Shown one piece after another: positions 9,009 through 18,568 of a stretch of DNA of 64,000 bases (positions within the stretch are counted from its first letter, which is position 1; every line of letters starts with the position of its first letter). The stretch spans positions 27,884 to 91,883 of the forward strand of contig NZ_JALJVC010000015.1 in assembly GCF_022967985.1 (NCBI RefSeq), in the 5' to 3' direction. A program made the position numbers and the translations under genes. Origin of the DNA: Acinetobacter lwoffii. Its GTDB lineage: Bacteria; Pseudomonadota; Gammaproteobacteria; Pseudomonadales; Moraxellaceae. The notes below the pieces were generated by a model, which saw nothing but the letters and a program-made list of their open reading frames with translations, was not told the DNA's origin and made no database searches.

Positions 9009-10232
9009 TTGCGCGCTGCCCGCTATAAAATTTTGCTCATTATCGTATTGCTACTGGCAGTAGTGTTTGCTCTATTTCGTTGGTGGCAGGGGCCAGTGGT
9101 GCCTAGTTATACGCTGAGTGCCATGCCGCTGGTACAAAATGTTGTTGCGACCGGACGTGTTGCGACAGTTTCACGTGCCCAGGTAGGCAGTGAAATTAGT
9201 GCTGTGGTTCTGCAACGTCTGGTGCAGGAAGGCGATCAGGTTAAACCGGGTGATCTGCTGGTGGTATTGAAATCGGATGAATTGCTGGCCCAAGTCAGAC
9301 AGGCCGAGCTGGCATTGACCAAATTGGCAAGCAGCCGACGGCCACAGGCTGCAGCAGAACTGGCCAGTGCCAAAGCCCAGCTGGAGCAAGCCAGCCGAGA
9401 AGCTACACGTCGACGTAATGCAGAAGCCGGTATCCTGTCGAGGGAAGAAGTCGAACAGGCTGTGGAAGCAGAAAGAGTCGCGCGCAATAATTATGAGACA
9501 GCTCGGGTAAAAGCAGCCGCATTGGCTGCGGGTCAAGTCGAAGAAGCGTCGCTTCGGGAGCAGCTTGCAGTGGCACAGGCTCAACTGGCCAAAACCAAGA
9601 TTCAGGCTGCGGTCGCCGGCACAGTACTGACACGCGATGTCGAGCCGGGTGATCTGGTTCAGCCGGGACAAACTTTATTTACCATTGCGTTAACAGGGAA
9701 TACAGAAATCCGGGTACCGCTAGATGAGCGGAATTTACCGCAACTCGCCTTGCAGCAAAATGCGACCGTCATTAGCGATGCCTATCCGGATCAGTCTTTC
9801 CCAGCTCGGATCAATTTTATTGCGCCAAGTATTGACCCACAGCGCGGTACAGTAGAGGTCAGGTTAACTGTCAACCCCGTACCTGATTTTCTGCGTCAGG
9901 ACATGACGGTATCGGTGAATGTCGAGACGGCCAAACGAGCCCGGGCACTGGCTATTCCAAATGATGCTTTAAGCAGTATCAAGGGAGATAAAGCCGTGGT
10001 GTTAATGGTACGTGATGGAAAAGTACAGCGTCAGCAGATTACTTTAGGCTTGCGTGGCTTGGCCATGTCGGAAGTGAAATCCGGACTGAGCGAGGGTGAT
10101 CAGGTGCTGGCAGATGCCGAATCTTCATTGGAGGATGGCACCAGAGTTCGCTTAAAACCACAACAGAGTTCATTGCAGAATTCTGCTGATATAGCCAATA
10201 GCAAAAATGAATTACCGGTGAACTTCGATTGA
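9009..10232 (+). CDS. ABC exporter periplasmic adaptor (HlyD/MacA family)
   Basis: Membrane-fusion protein: one N-terminal membrane anchor (about residues 6-28), a biotinyl-lipoyl-like half (about 55-85), a long Ala/Gln/Glu-rich coiled-coil hairpin (about 90-205), the second lipoyl half (VAGTVLTRDVEPGDLVQPGQ) and a beta-barrel/MP domain. It starts with TTG at 9009, and CCGGAGA lies 8-14 nt upstream; no in-frame ATG is near. First gene of a three-gene operon overlapping the permease by 4 nt (ATTGA). Together with the FtsX-type permease and LolD-like ATPase it resembles MacAB or DevBCA exporters for peptides, lipids or siderophores. The substrate is not evident, and no outer-membrane partner is adjacent. 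Confidence 0.88.
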   Translation: MRAARYKILLIIVLLLAVVFALFRWWQGPVVPSYTLSAMPLVQNVVATGRVATVSRAQVGSEISAVVLQRLVQEGDQVKPGDLLVVLKSDELLAQVRQAELALTKLASSRRPQAAAELASAKAQLEQASREATRRRNAEAGILSREEVEQAVEAERVARNNYETARVKAAALAAGQVEEASLREQLAVAQAQLAKTKIQAAVAGTVLTRDVEPGDLVQPGQTLFTIALTGNTEIRVPLDERNLPQLALQQNATVISDAYPDQSFPARINFIAPSIDPQRGTVEVRLTVNPVPDFLRQDMTVSVNVETAKRARALAIPNDALSSIKGDKAVVLMVRDGKVQRQQITLGLRGLAMSEVKSGLSEGDQVLADAESSLEDGTRVRLKPQQSSLQNSADIANSKNELPVNFD

Positions 10233-11452
10233 AAAACTTATTCGGGCGGCTCTGGATCGAATGGAAAATCGCGGTCAGTTTTTTGCGCGAGGGTCGCGCG
10301 CAGTCCATCATGATTACCATCGGGGTTGCCGTGGGCGTAGCGGTGATCGTCTTTATCACCGCTTTGATTCAGGGGCTGCAAGCCAATATTGTCGAACGAA
10401 CCTTAGGTACACAGGCACATATTCGTCTGTTGTCACCGGATGAAGTCAACCGGATTGTGTCACCTCCCGCCGGGACCGTGCAATTATTGCAGGAAGACAA
10501 ACGGGCACAGCGCCTGCGTTCGATCAACAATTGGCAACAGATTACTGAAACGCTGGATCAGTTACCTGTACTGACCGCTGTCTCGCCGGTGGTGTCTGGG
10601 CCTGCTTTTGTGCAACGCGGTGATGCGATTGAATCCGTGGCCTTGGTTGGGATGAATTTGGAGCGTTATCAGCAGATCATTCCATTAAAAGAATATTTAA
10701 CCAGTGGTCAGTTGCGGGTTGGCGCGGATGATGTACTGATCGGCAGTCAATTGGCCAAAGACCTCGGTGTTCAGGTCGGCAGCAAGTTGCGGCTGGATAC
10801 CGGCCAACAGAATAGTGCCTTGGTGAATATTGCTGGTATTTTTGAGCTGGGCGTGCGCGAACTGGATGCGCGTTATGTCTATCTGGATCTCAAGCAGGCG
10901 CAGTCCTTACTCGGTCTGCCGGGTGGCGTAACAGTCATTGATCTGACCATTGCCGATATTTTTGAGGCAGACCAGGTTGCAGCACAAGTCGGACGCCTGA
11001 CCTCATTAAAAGCCGAAAGCTGGATTGAAACCAATGCACAATTGATGAATGCCATTACTGCACAAAGCCTGTCCACCAATATGATCATTGTCTTTGTCGC
11101 AATTTCGGTGGCTTTCGGGATCGCCAGCGTTATGTCCGTTAGTGTGGTGCAGCGCACCCGGGAAATTGGTATTTTGCGGGCGACAGGCGCGACCCAATCG
11201 CAAATCCTGAGGGTTTTTCTGTTTCAGGGCGCAATCTTTGGCTTGCTCGGTTCAGTGCTGGGCAGCATAGTCAGTTATGGCTTGGTTTGGGTATTTAATA
11301 ACTTTGGGCCGGGATTATTCTATATTCCGATATCGATTGAACTGGTGATATTGGCGCTATTGTTGGCAACATTAACAGGCGTACTGGCTGCAGCGGTGCC
11401 ATCACGCCGGGCTGCGGCACTCGATCCGGTGGAGGCGATTCGTCATGTCTGA
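10229..11452 (+). CDS. ABC exporter permease (FtsX/MacB-type)
   Basis: Four-helix permease of the type VII ABC family: TM1 near residues 25-48 (SIMITIGVAVGVAVIVFITALIQ region), a large periplasmic domain (about 50-270) and three C-terminal helices with the FtsX hallmark REIGILRATGATQSQI in the loop. It starts with TTG inside the stop of the adaptor gene, so translation is coupled. The ATPase is a separate gene (8-nt overlap), unlike fused MacB. Length 407, as for LolC/E or DevC. It probably acts mechanically on the periplasmic adaptor. Confidence 0.88.
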   Translation: MKNLFGRLWIEWKIAVSFLREGRAQSIMITIGVAVGVAVIVFITALIQGLQANIVERTLGTQAHIRLLSPDEVNRIVSPPAGTVQLLQEDKRAQRLRSINNWQQITETLDQLPVLTAVSPVVSGPAFVQRGDAIESVALVGMNLERYQQIIPLKEYLTSGQLRVGADDVLIGSQLAKDLGVQVGSKLRLDTGQQNSALVNIAGIFELGVRELDARYVYLDLKQAQSLLGLPGGVTVIDLTIADIFEADQVAAQVGRLTSLKAESWIETNAQLMNAITAQSLSTNMIIVFVAISVAFGIASVMSVSVVQRTREIGILRATGATQSQILRVFLFQGAIFGLLGSVLGSIVSYGLVWVFNNFGPGLFYIPISIELVILALLLATLTGVLAAAVPSRRAAALDPVEAIRHV

Positions 11453-12161
11453 GCAATCTCAGGAAGTTCTGCGTCTGGAAGCGCTACGCAAGTCTTATAA
11501 CATTGGACAGCCCAATGAAGTTGAGGTTTTGCATGGCATTGACCTGCGCATTGATCGCAACGACTTTGCTGCACTTATTGGCCCTTCCGGTTCTGGAAAA
11601 AGTACCTTACTGAATATTCTGGGACTGCTGGATAAACCAACGAGTGGCGAGCTGTATTTGTTGGGACAACCTACCAGTGCGATGGATGATACCGGCCGTA
11701 CGGCGCTGCGCGGCAACAGCATCGGATTTGTATTTCAGTTTCACCATCTGATTCAGGCATTTAGTGCACTGGATAATATTCTCATGCCTTTAATGATGGC
11801 GCATGGCAAACCGAATCAGCAGGCAATGCAACGCGCACGTGATTTACTAGCGGCAGTGGGACTGGAAAAATTTGCCGAGCGTAAACCGAATGAATTGTCC
11901 GGAGGACAGCAGCAGCGGGTGGCCATTGCTCGGGCCTTGATTACTGAGCCGGCATTATTATTGGCCGATGAACCGACAGGTAATCTGGATACCCAGACCG
12001 CGGCTGATATGTTTGAACTGTTTCGTAAAGTGCATCGTGAACGCGACTGCGCCGTACTTTTAGTCACGCATGATCCGCGCCTGTCTGCCACTTGTGATCG
12101 TACCATCAATCTGGTCGATGGCCGGATTGAAAGTGATTCGAGCAATTCTCCTCAAGATTAA
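11445..12161 (+). CDS. ABC exporter ATP-binding protein (LolD/MacB-NBD-like)
   Basis: Nucleotide-binding subunit with Walker A GPSGSGKST (about 47-55), Q-loop FVFQFHHL, signature LSGGQQQR, Walker B LLLADEPTGNLD and H-loop VTHDP. The order and the DEPTGNLD sequence are typical of the LolD/MacB/FtsE branch. 238 residues; it overlaps the permease end and closes the operon. No terminator with a T-run on this strand was found directly after it; the hairpin at 12285-12320 favours the opposite strand. Confidence 0.92.
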   Translation: MSEQSQEVLRLEALRKSYNIGQPNEVEVLHGIDLRIDRNDFAALIGPSGSGKSTLLNILGLLDKPTSGELYLLGQPTSAMDDTGRTALRGNSIGFVFQFHHLIQAFSALDNILMPLMMAHGKPNQQAMQRARDLLAAVGLEKFAERKPNELSGGQQQRVAIARALITEPALLLADEPTGNLDTQTAADMFELFRKVHRERDCAVLLVTHDPRLSATCDRTINLVDGRIESDSSNSPQD

Positions 12162-12284
12162 GCTGTACTGTAAGGAGCCAGGAGGGCTAATTTTTTGAAG
12201 CGATCGAAAAGATATTTCAGATTTATAGCTTTCAAAAAATGATAGCCATATATGAGATTGAAATAATCTGTAAACAATCTGTTT

Positions 12285-12320
12285 GTTAAAAAAAGGATGT
12301 ACGCGATTGCCTACATCCTT
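12285..12320 (-). terminator. Rho-independent terminator for dps (minus strand)
   Basis: AAGGATGTA / TACATCCTT 9-bp stem; on the minus strand it is followed by T7 (the A-run at 12287-12293). It lies 170 nt behind the dps stop and may also stop the converging ABC operon. Confidence 0.6.
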
Positions 12321-12406
12321 AAATTTTGACGGTTTAATTTTAATGATCCTGACTTTTAGCTTGATCTAATCATTGAGTGCCGATAAATCCCTCTAATATA
12401 AACGTC

Positions 12407-12455
12407 AGGATGAAACCGAACTTAGTGGAACTACCACAAGTTTGCGCTTCATCCT
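12407..12455. repeat. Imperfect inverted repeat, 22-nt arms
   Basis: AGGATGAAACCGAACTTAGT and its continuation GG pair imperfectly with CCACAAGTTTGCGCTTCATC and CT across a 5-nt loop, with the outer 8 bp perfect. It sits in the 3' region between converging ABC and dps genes and has no T-run. Could be a small palindromic repeat element or an extended 3' UTR hairpin. Confidence 0.5.
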
Positions 12456-12489
12456 TGCATAAGCCCCATCTCAAAGATTCAATCCGACT

Positions 12490-12990
12490 TTATTGTTCCA
12501 GATTACTTCTCAGCATCCAGGCAGTTTTTTCGTGTACTTCCAGTCTTTGCGTGAGAATGTCAGCAGTCGGCTGATCATTGGCTTCTTCAATGATCGAGAA
12601 AATACTTCTGGCAGTACGTGCCACAGTTTCATGCGCATCTACCAGTAAACGTATCATTTCTTCGGCTTTAGGCACACCTTCGACTTCTTTAATGGAGGTA
12701 AGTTTCACAAACTGTTTATAAGTACCGGGTGCTGCAAAACCCAAAGCCCGAATACGTTCAGCAATGACGTCCAACGCATTCCACTGCTCGGTGTATTGAG
12801 TCATAAACATGTTGTGCAGGCTGTTGAACTGGGGGCCGGTGACATTCCAGTGGAAATTATGGGTCATTAAATACAGGGTATAACTGTCTGCTAAAAGTCT
12901 GGATAAACCTTCGACAATTTTGGCGCGATCATCATGCGAAATCCCGATATCAATTTTCATTGCTTTAGATTCTTTTTTAGAAGAGGCCAT
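12490..12990 (-). CDS. dps: Dps-family DNA-binding ferritin
   Basis: Starvation/oxidative-stress mini-ferritin that oxidises Fe(II) with H2O2 and coats DNA. 166 residues; the ferroxidase motif is visible as [19 protein letters not shown] (His in NFHWNV) with the conserved [11 protein letters not shown] helix and the final EKTAWMLRS. The Lys-rich N-terminus ([12 protein letters not shown]) may bind DNA. A strong RBS (GAAGGAG) lies upstream of ATG 12990. Divergent from katE across 760 nt; both serve peroxide defence, so shared stress control is likely but I could not identify an OxyR site with certainty. Confidence 0.93.
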   Translation of the reverse strand: MASSKKESKAMKIDIGISHDDRAKIVEGLSRLLADSYTLYLMTHNFHWNVTGPQFNSLHNMFMTQYTEQWNALDVIAERIRALGFAAPGTYKQFVKLTSIKEVEGVPKAEEMIRLLVDAHETVARTARSIFSIIEEANDQPTADILTQRLEVHEKTAWMLRSNLEQ

Positions 12991-13750
12991 GCTCTTACTC
13001 CTTCAAACTTAACGCGATACGGTGTATTAAAATAAAGTCGGATGTAGTCGAAGCCCGAGCCAAGAGATGAAATGATCTCTATGACTTTGTATTTGATCTG
13101 AACAGGCTAAGAGATTTAAGTGGTTATAAGTTATAGATATTAGATCAATATACGGGCAGGAAGTTTAGTCATTATGTATAAGCAGGGCGCGGGATTGTAA
13201 CTATTTAAATCTGTCAAATTTTGATTATCTTCAGCGGTAGTACGTTAATTTCTCATAGCAAATTCAACTTCTAAAAAACTCCTAAGTATTTCAGGATTGA
13301 AACATCGTGTTAGGGTATGACATCTATTTATGAGCAAGATCACATATCACCATACTAAATCTTTATTTCGAAATATCTCTGCGAAATTTTAATATTTTAT
13401 TTTAAATAAATAACTTAGATGAAAATCTGAATCATTAATAAACCCGAAATTTATAAAAAATAACACAATGCTGCCTTAATTAAACAAGGCACTACAAACA
13501 ATAATAAATCTCTTTCTCAAATGCAGTTATGTTAGGACACAGGCGAAACCAATAACAATATTCCCAGAAAAGCAAAAATGCTTCGAGTCAGCATATTCAG
13601 AAGAAATATGAGGCTGATACAGGATCGGATGTAGCAGATTGACTTGCGGGATGAGTTTGATTGGTCAAACCATGCAACATATCAGCTCAAGCGACTTTGA
13701 GATAGACCAAAAATATCTGAACTAAACTCAAGCTCAGCAAGGAATACATC
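12991..13750. other. Long dps-katE divergent intergenic region
   Basis: About 760 nt without a credible gene. AT-rich in the middle (13340-13520). It must hold the promoters of dps and katE. TTGACTT at 13640-13646 could be a -35 for katE, but no convincing -10 could be paired with it. Nothing else recognised. Confidence 0.5.
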
Positions 13751-15874
13751 ATGAAAATTAAGGCCAATAGCCCCGCGACTGGTAAAGACGGTTTAGACAA
13801 ACAAAATACCAATAAAAAAAGTGAGCAGCTCGACGCATATCGCAGTGATGCGACCGAGCAGGCACTCACTACTAATCAAGGGGTTAAAATTTCCGACAAC
13901 CAGAACAGTCTCAAGGCAGGCGTTCGCGGTGCGACCTTGATCGAAGATTTTATTCTTCGGGAAAAAATTACCCATTTTGACCATGAGCGAATTCCAGAAC
14001 GTATTGTGCATGCCCGCGGTGTCGGCGCACATGGCTATTTTGAGGCTTATCCGGGGAATGAAAAACTGACCAAGGCAGGCTTCCTGACCAATACCAGTGT
14101 GCAAACGCCAGTATTTGTGCGTTTTTCTACCGTTCAGGGCCCGCGTGGTTCAGCAGATACGGTACGTGATATTCGTGGTTTTGCGACCAAGTTTTATACG
14201 GATGAAGGTAATTTTGATCTAGTGGCGAATGATGCGCCGGTATTCTTTATTCAGGATGGGATCAAGTTCCCGGATTTCGTACATGCAGTCAAGCCTGAAC
14301 CTCAGACCGAGATTCCTACCGGTGCATCTGCACATGATACTTTCTGGGATTTTGTCTCATTAGTGCCTGAATCTGCACATGCGGTGATGTGGGCTATGTC
14401 GGATCGGGGCATTCCGCGTAATTTAAGAGCCATTCAAGGCTTTGGTGTGCATACTTTCCGTTTTATCAATGCCGAGAATAAAGCGGTTTTTGTGAAATTC
14501 CACTGGACCCCAAAACAGGGTCTCGCCCAACTGGTGTGGGATGAAGCACAAAAACTGGCAGGTAAAGATCCGGATTTCCATCGTCGTGACTTATATGAAG
14601 CGATTGCCTCCGGTAACTATCCAGAATGGGAGCTAGGTGTACAGGTGGTTCCAGAAGAAGATGAGATGAAATATGACTTTGACCTGCTGGATCCAACCAA
14701 GATTATTCCGGAAGAGCTGGTGCCGGTGACACCGATTGGCAGAATGGTACTGAACCGTAATGTGGATTATTTTTTTGGTGAAACCGAGCAAGTGGCATTC
14801 TGTCCGGGACATATTGTGCCAGGACTGGATTTTACCAATGATCCATTATTACAAGCACGTCTGTTCTCCTATACCGATACTCAGCTTAGCCGTTTAGGTG
14901 GTCCGAACTTCCACCAGATCCCAATTAACAAGCCGGTTTGTCCATTCCACAATAACCAGCGTGATGGTTTACATCAGCGTATTGTGCATACTGGTCAAGC
15001 CAGTTATGAGCCGAACTCGATTGACAATAACTGGCCGGCTGAAACACCACCAGCAGCACAAGGTGGGGGTTTTGAAAGCTATCAGGAACGTATTGATGGA
15101 CACAAGATCCGTCAGCGCAGTGAATCTTTCAGTGATCACTTTAGTCAGCCCCGCCTTTTCTATCGCAGCCAGGCGCCACATGAGCAAAAGCATATTGTCG
15201 ATGCCTATGTCTTCGAGCTGAGCAAGGTAGAACGTAAATATATTCGTGAGCGTGAAGTTCTGGAAGTGCTCTGCAATATCGATCTGGACTTGGCACAGCA
15301 GGTTGCTGACCAATTGGGTATTGAAATTCCGGCAGAGAAAAAAGCTGCGAAATTGTTAGATGTGCAGATTTCACCACGTCTATCTTTCGAGACATTTAAA
15401 CCCGAAGATATTAAGGCACGCAAAATTGCGCTATTGGTGCACGACAAGGCCAATGAGGCCAGTATCAAAGCTGTTCAAGCTTGGGCAGAATCGGAAGGAG
15501 CTGTAGTGGATGTACTGACCCCAAAACCGGGTCCGGTACTGGGTCAGCAAGGCGAGGTGATTCCTTCCGATGGGATGCAAAAAGCCGAGCCATCCATCGC
15601 CTATGATGCCGTGGTGATTGCTGACGGTGATAATTACGATGTGGTGATGAAAGATGGCGTGGCGACTCATTATCTACTGGAAGCCTACAAGCATTTAAAA
15701 CCGATTGTGTTCTTGGGCGATAAAGGCAAGCTGATTGAAGATCTGCGCTTGGTTAGCGATGAAGGAACTCTGGTAAACGGACAGTTTGAAGCAGTACAAG
15801 ATAGCTTCAAGACTTTGATCCTGAACCATCGTGTCTGGGCGCGTGAAGCAATTGCGGAAGCGATTCCTGCCTAA
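13751..15874 (+). CDS. katE: Catalase HPII (large-subunit monofunctional catalase)
   Basis: Heme catalase that disproportionates H2O2. 707 residues, the large clade-2 form with an extra N-terminal arm (1-70) and a C-terminal class-I glutamine-amidotransferase/DJ-1-like domain (about 560-700, [18 protein letters not shown]). The active site is visible: H88 in RIVHARG, N160 in [12 protein letters not shown], and the heme tyrosine in [18 protein letters not shown] precedes ATG 13751. A hairpin terminator follows. In many proteobacteria katE heads stationary-phase gene blocks; here it is followed by a small unknown gene and the four-gene biosynthetic cluster. Confidence 0.97.
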   Translation: MKIKANSPATGKDGLDKQNTNKKSEQLDAYRSDATEQALTTNQGVKISDNQNSLKAGVRGATLIEDFILREKITHFDHERIPERIVHARGVGAHGYFEAYPGNEKLTKAGFLTNTSVQTPVFVRFSTVQGPRGSADTVRDIRGFATKFYTDEGNFDLVANDAPVFFIQDGIKFPDFVHAVKPEPQTEIPTGASAHDTFWDFVSLVPESAHAVMWAMSDRGIPRNLRAIQGFGVHTFRFINAENKAVFVKFHWTPKQGLAQLVWDEAQKLAGKDPDFHRRDLYEAIASGNYPEWELGVQVVPEEDEMKYDFDLLDPTKIIPEELVPVTPIGRMVLNRNVDYFFGETEQVAFCPGHIVPGLDFTNDPLLQARLFSYTDTQLSRLGGPNFHQIPINKPVCPFHNNQRDGLHQRIVHTGQASYEPNSIDNNWPAETPPAAQGGGFESYQERIDGHKIRQRSESFSDHFSQPRLFYRSQAPHEQKHIVDAYVFELSKVERKYIREREVLEVLCNIDLDLAQQVADQLGIEIPAEKKAAKLLDVQISPRLSFETFKPEDIKARKIALLVHDKANEASIKAVQAWAESEGAVVDVLTPKPGPVLGQQGEVIPSDGMQKAEPSIAYDAVVIADGDNYDVVMKDGVATHYLLEAYKHLKPIVFLGDKGKLIEDLRLVSDEGTLVNGQFEAVQDSFKTLILNHRVWAREAIAEAIPA

Positions 15875-15894
15875 ATGATTCAATTAATGTTTTA

Positions 15895-15930
15895 GAGGAT
15901 AGAGGCTCCGGCTTCTATCCTCATGGTTTT
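15895..15930 (+). terminator. Probable katE terminator
   Basis: GAGGATAGA / TCTATCCTC perfect 9-bp stem with a 10-nt loop, then ATGGTTTT. The T-run is short and offset, so read-through into the next genes is possible. Confidence 0.6.
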
Positions 15931-15933
15931 AAA

Positions 15934-16155
15934 ATGGATGAAGAGATGGTGAGACCGGATGTCAAAAAGTTGTTGGCTCAAGCACAACAAGCCAAATGGA
16001 GCAGAGAGCAGGATATTTATCTCATTGAACATAATCATTTGCCTTTAGCTGAACTGATGCAGCAACTTTGTTTCAATGAAGAAGAGATTAATACACGGCG
16101 TAAGATATTAGGGCTGACCACTCGTTTAAAACAAATGCGCAAGCTTTCTCATTAA
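15934..16155 (+). CDS. Small protein of unknown function between katE and the ACAD/PIG-L cluster
   Basis: 73 residues, acidic start then basic end (KILGLTTRLKQMRKLSH), predicted all-helical, no signal peptide or membrane segment. The middle (SREQDIYLIEHNHLPLAELMQQLCF followed by NEEEINTRRKILGL) looks like a Myb/SANT-like or helix-turn-helix-like arrangement: W-S-x-E-x-D at 22-27 then a second helix pair. That is a resemblance only. No good RBS precedes ATG 15934 because the katE hairpin lies there; ATG 15946 is an alternative start. 52 nt before the next gene, same strand. Confidence 0.6.
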   Translation: MDEEMVRPDVKKLLAQAQQAKWSREQDIYLIEHNHLPLAELMQQLCFNEEEINTRRKILGLTTRLKQMRKLSH

Positions 16156-16207
16156 CTGACTTTACAAACACAACAACATTATCCGTATTTTATGAGGAAC
16201 CGCATGC

Positions 16208-17191
16208 ATGAACCTCGGTTCAATATTACAAAGATTTGAAAATTCTCCTCTGGAGCTACAAGAAAAAATTCAGCACACTTTAATGGAGCTGGTGGCGATT
16301 TCTGACCAGGTGCCTTATTCCGCTTCCGGAGCCACCTTAAAACGCTGGCAGATACTCAGCCAGGTTTCAGCCAGCAATCTGAGTTTGGGAAAACTGTATG
16401 AATCGCATTTAGATGCTTTAGCTATTCTGCATGAACTGAATGTTCCTGTAGAACAAAAAGGCTTATGGGCAGTTTGGGCGGCAGAAGGTGGACCCAAACC
16501 TTTAACATTGCAAGCAGGAAAGTTAAGCGGGATTAAGCCTTGGTGTTCTGCATCGGTCTGGGTGCAACATGGCCTGCTGACTTACCGTGATGAGCAGCAA
16601 CACTCCCAGTTACTAATTCTAGATTTGTCTCAAGAAGGCATTCAGCATCGTCAGGATGCCTGGCAGGCAGTGGGTATGCAGCATACCGTGACTGCCCGGC
16701 TGGAACTGGATCAGGTCGAGGTAGAAAAAGTCGCAGCTCCGGATGCCTATCTGGATCGGCCTGGATTCTGGCACGGTGCCGCAGGTGTGGCTGCGTGCTG
16801 GTATGGCGCAACCGTGCGTTTGGCTGAATATTTAAGGCAGACGTTCTTGCTCAAACCGCATGCCTATAAAGCCATGTATCTTGGTGAAGTTAGTCGGGAG
16901 CTTTTAGCGACACAGTCCTTATTTCATCAAGTCGCTACATTGATTGATCAGCAACCGCAACATTCACATGAATTAAAGATTCGTAGCTTGCGTGCTCAGG
17001 TTGAAGCGACGGCTTTAAATGTACTGACTCATGTAGGTAAGGCCCTAGGTGCTGCGCCGTATTGTGAGCATCCGCATTTCGCCCGGCTTGCAGCAGATCT
17101 TCCGGTATTTATTCGTCAAAGTCATGCCGCATTTGATTTGGAGCGAATTGGTGAGCTGACTGCACAGGAGGAACAATTATGGACGTTATAA
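16208..17191 (+). CDS. Acyl-CoA-dehydrogenase-like protein, first gene of a four-gene cluster
   Basis: Flavoprotein-fold protein resembling acyl-CoA dehydrogenases, 327 residues against the usual 380 or so. Recognisable parts are the helical N-terminal domain, a short beta-domain with GIKPWCSAS (about 109-117, like the G-x-K-x-x-C/S-x-A motif before the FAD site), and a helical C-terminal half ending in FIRQSHAAFDLERIG. I do not see the standard catalytic glutamate motif; the R-x-S-H-x3-D ending recalls the DszC/HpaB-like flavin monooxygenase side of the superfamily. Either desaturation or hydroxylation chemistry is possible. GAGG lies 12 nt before ATG 16208; it overlaps the next gene by 13 nt. 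Substrate unknown. Confidence 0.75.
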   Translation: MNLGSILQRFENSPLELQEKIQHTLMELVAISDQVPYSASGATLKRWQILSQVSASNLSLGKLYESHLDALAILHELNVPVEQKGLWAVWAAEGGPKPLTLQAGKLSGIKPWCSASVWVQHGLLTYRDEQQHSQLLILDLSQEGIQHRQDAWQAVGMQHTVTARLELDQVEVEKVAAPDAYLDRPGFWHGAAGVAACWYGATVRLAEYLRQTFLLKPHAYKAMYLGEVSRELLATQSLFHQVATLIDQQPQHSHELKIRSLRAQVEATALNVLTHVGKALGAAPYCEHPHFARLAADLPVFIRQSHAAFDLERIGELTAQEEQLWTL

Positions 17192-17964
17192 GACATGAGA
17201 TTGTAGGTGATCGTGTCATCCATGGTGAAGGCACACGGCTCGAAGAATGGCGTTCCTGTCAGATCCTGCAACAGATGCCGGAGTTCGATATTCCTCAGGT
17301 TATTCCCCTAGATGCAAGAGTCTGCATCATTGCCCCTCATCCTGATGATGAAATTTTGGGCTGTGGAGGCCTGATTCAGCGTCTGGACAAATTGGGCTAT
17401 CAGATCGTACTTTTTGCCGTTACCAATGGGACAGCCAGTCATCTCGGCTCTAGTCTGTATACTCCCGAAGAGTTGAACCAGATTCGTCCTGCTGAAACGC
17501 GAGCAGCTTTAGAAGCGTTACCTTTAAAACAGAATATTCTGCGGATCGCTTTAGACATTGAGGATGGTAAAGTTGCAGAACAGCGGAATGTGTTGCAACA
17601 GCATCTGCAATCTTATCTGCAGCTGAATGATGTGTTAATTAGCACATTTGTTCATGATGGACATCCCGATCATGAAATTACGGGGCAAGTCACACAGCAG
17701 CTGGCGACTGAGCTTAATTTAACCTGTATTCAGGTCCTGATTTGGGCATGGCATTGGGCAACACCTGGAGATACCAGAATTCCCTGGACCGTCGCTCATC
17801 AACTCAAATTAACTGAGGAAGAATTACAATATAAGTCTCGAGCTGCGCGGTGTTTTAAGAGCCAGATCGAGCTTGATCCGACGATAGATCAATCACCGAT
17901 TCTGCCAGAGCAGGAATTACAACGTATTTTACAGCCCTGGGAGGTGTATCTGTATGAACAGTAA
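17179..17964 (+). CDS. PIG-L/LmbE-family N-deacetylase
   Basis: Zinc-dependent de-N-acetylase of the PIG-L/LmbE/MshB family. The metal and catalytic motif APHPDDEILGCGG carries H54, D56 and D57; the second motif HDGHPDHE (159-166) supplies another zinc histidine. 261 residues. An N-terminal 45-residue lead-in precedes the Rossmann-like core. GGAGGAA precedes ATG 17179 inside the end of the ACAD gene. Family members remove acetyl groups from GlcNAc linked to lipid or inositol, so the pathway probably contains an N-acetylated sugar or amine. Overlaps the methyltransferase by 11 nt. Confidence 0.9.
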   Translation: MDVIRHEIVGDRVIHGEGTRLEEWRSCQILQQMPEFDIPQVIPLDARVCIIAPHPDDEILGCGGLIQRLDKLGYQIVLFAVTNGTASHLGSSLYTPEELNQIRPAETRAALEALPLKQNILRIALDIEDGKVAEQRNVLQQHLQSYLQLNDVLISTFVHDGHPDHEITGQVTQQLATELNLTCIQVLIWAWHWATPGDTRIPWTVAHQLKLTEEELQYKSRAARCFKSQIELDPTIDQSPILPEQELQRILQPWEVYLYEQ

Positions 17965-18568
17965 AGCAGCCTATGATCAGGAATATTTCGATGCCTTATA
18001 TGCACTGAATCAGGGAGATCCCTGGCAATATGAACAGCGTTGGTATGAACAGCGCAAACGGCAGATTTGTCTGGCGATCTTGCCGCACTTGCAGTTTGAC
18101 TCCGCGATTGAGATTGGTTGCAGTAATGGCATCTTTAGTCAGGAACTGGCGCGGCGGACAAATAGCTTAATGTGTCTGGATGCCAATAATACTGCGATCC
18201 ATTTGGCGCAGCAGCGTTTACAAGCTTATCCGCATGTACAGGTGTTACAGCGGATCGTGCCAGATGATTTGCCCGAACAGAAATTTCAGCTCATTGTCGT
18301 CAGTGAGATTTTATATTATTTGAACCCGATTGCTCTGCAACAGGTGCTGACATGGCTGCATACTGCACTGGAACCGGGCGGATGTATCTTGAGTTGTCAT
18401 TGGCGCGCGCCAATCTCGGGATTTAGCCTAAATGGTGAAGATGTCCATCAGTATCTCAAAGCGCATTTAAACTATGCACATCGTTTAAGTTTGCAGGATT
18501 CCGATTTTTTGATAGATCTCTGGCTGAATTCAGCGCAATCCGTAGCAGAGCAGGAGGGCTTAAGATGA
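17954..18568 (+). CDS. SAM-dependent methyltransferase, NodS-like
   Basis: Class-I methyltransferase of 204 residues. Motif I is AIEIGCSNGIFSQELA (51-66), the acidic residue ending strand 2 is CLDANNTAI, and motif post-I/II includes FQLIVVSEILYYL. The N-terminal YDQEYFDALYALNQGDPWQYEQRWYE resembles the NodS family (N-methylation of a deacetylated glucosamine in Nod factors), split here as YFDALYALNQGDPW and YEQRWYE. Placed directly after a deacetylase, N-methylation of the freed amine is a natural hypothesis, not shown. ATG overlaps the deacetylase end by 11 nt; the stop overlaps the GT gene start (ATGA). Confidence 0.85.
   Translation: MNSKAAYDQEYFDALYALNQGDPWQYEQRWYEQRKRQICLAILPHLQFDSAIEIGCSNGIFSQELARRTNSLMCLDANNTAIHLAQQRLQAYPHVQVLQRIVPDDLPEQKFQLIVVSEILYYLNPIALQQVLTWLHTALEPGGCILSCHWRAPISGFSLNGEDVHQYLKAHLNYAHRLSLQDSDFLIDLWLNSAQSVAEQEGLR

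Noticed and set aside
9171..9671. 166-codon frame antisense to the HlyD/MacA-type gene
   Set aside because: Cys/Phe/Gln-rich junk composition, no RBS, lies wholly inside a gene with clear domains.
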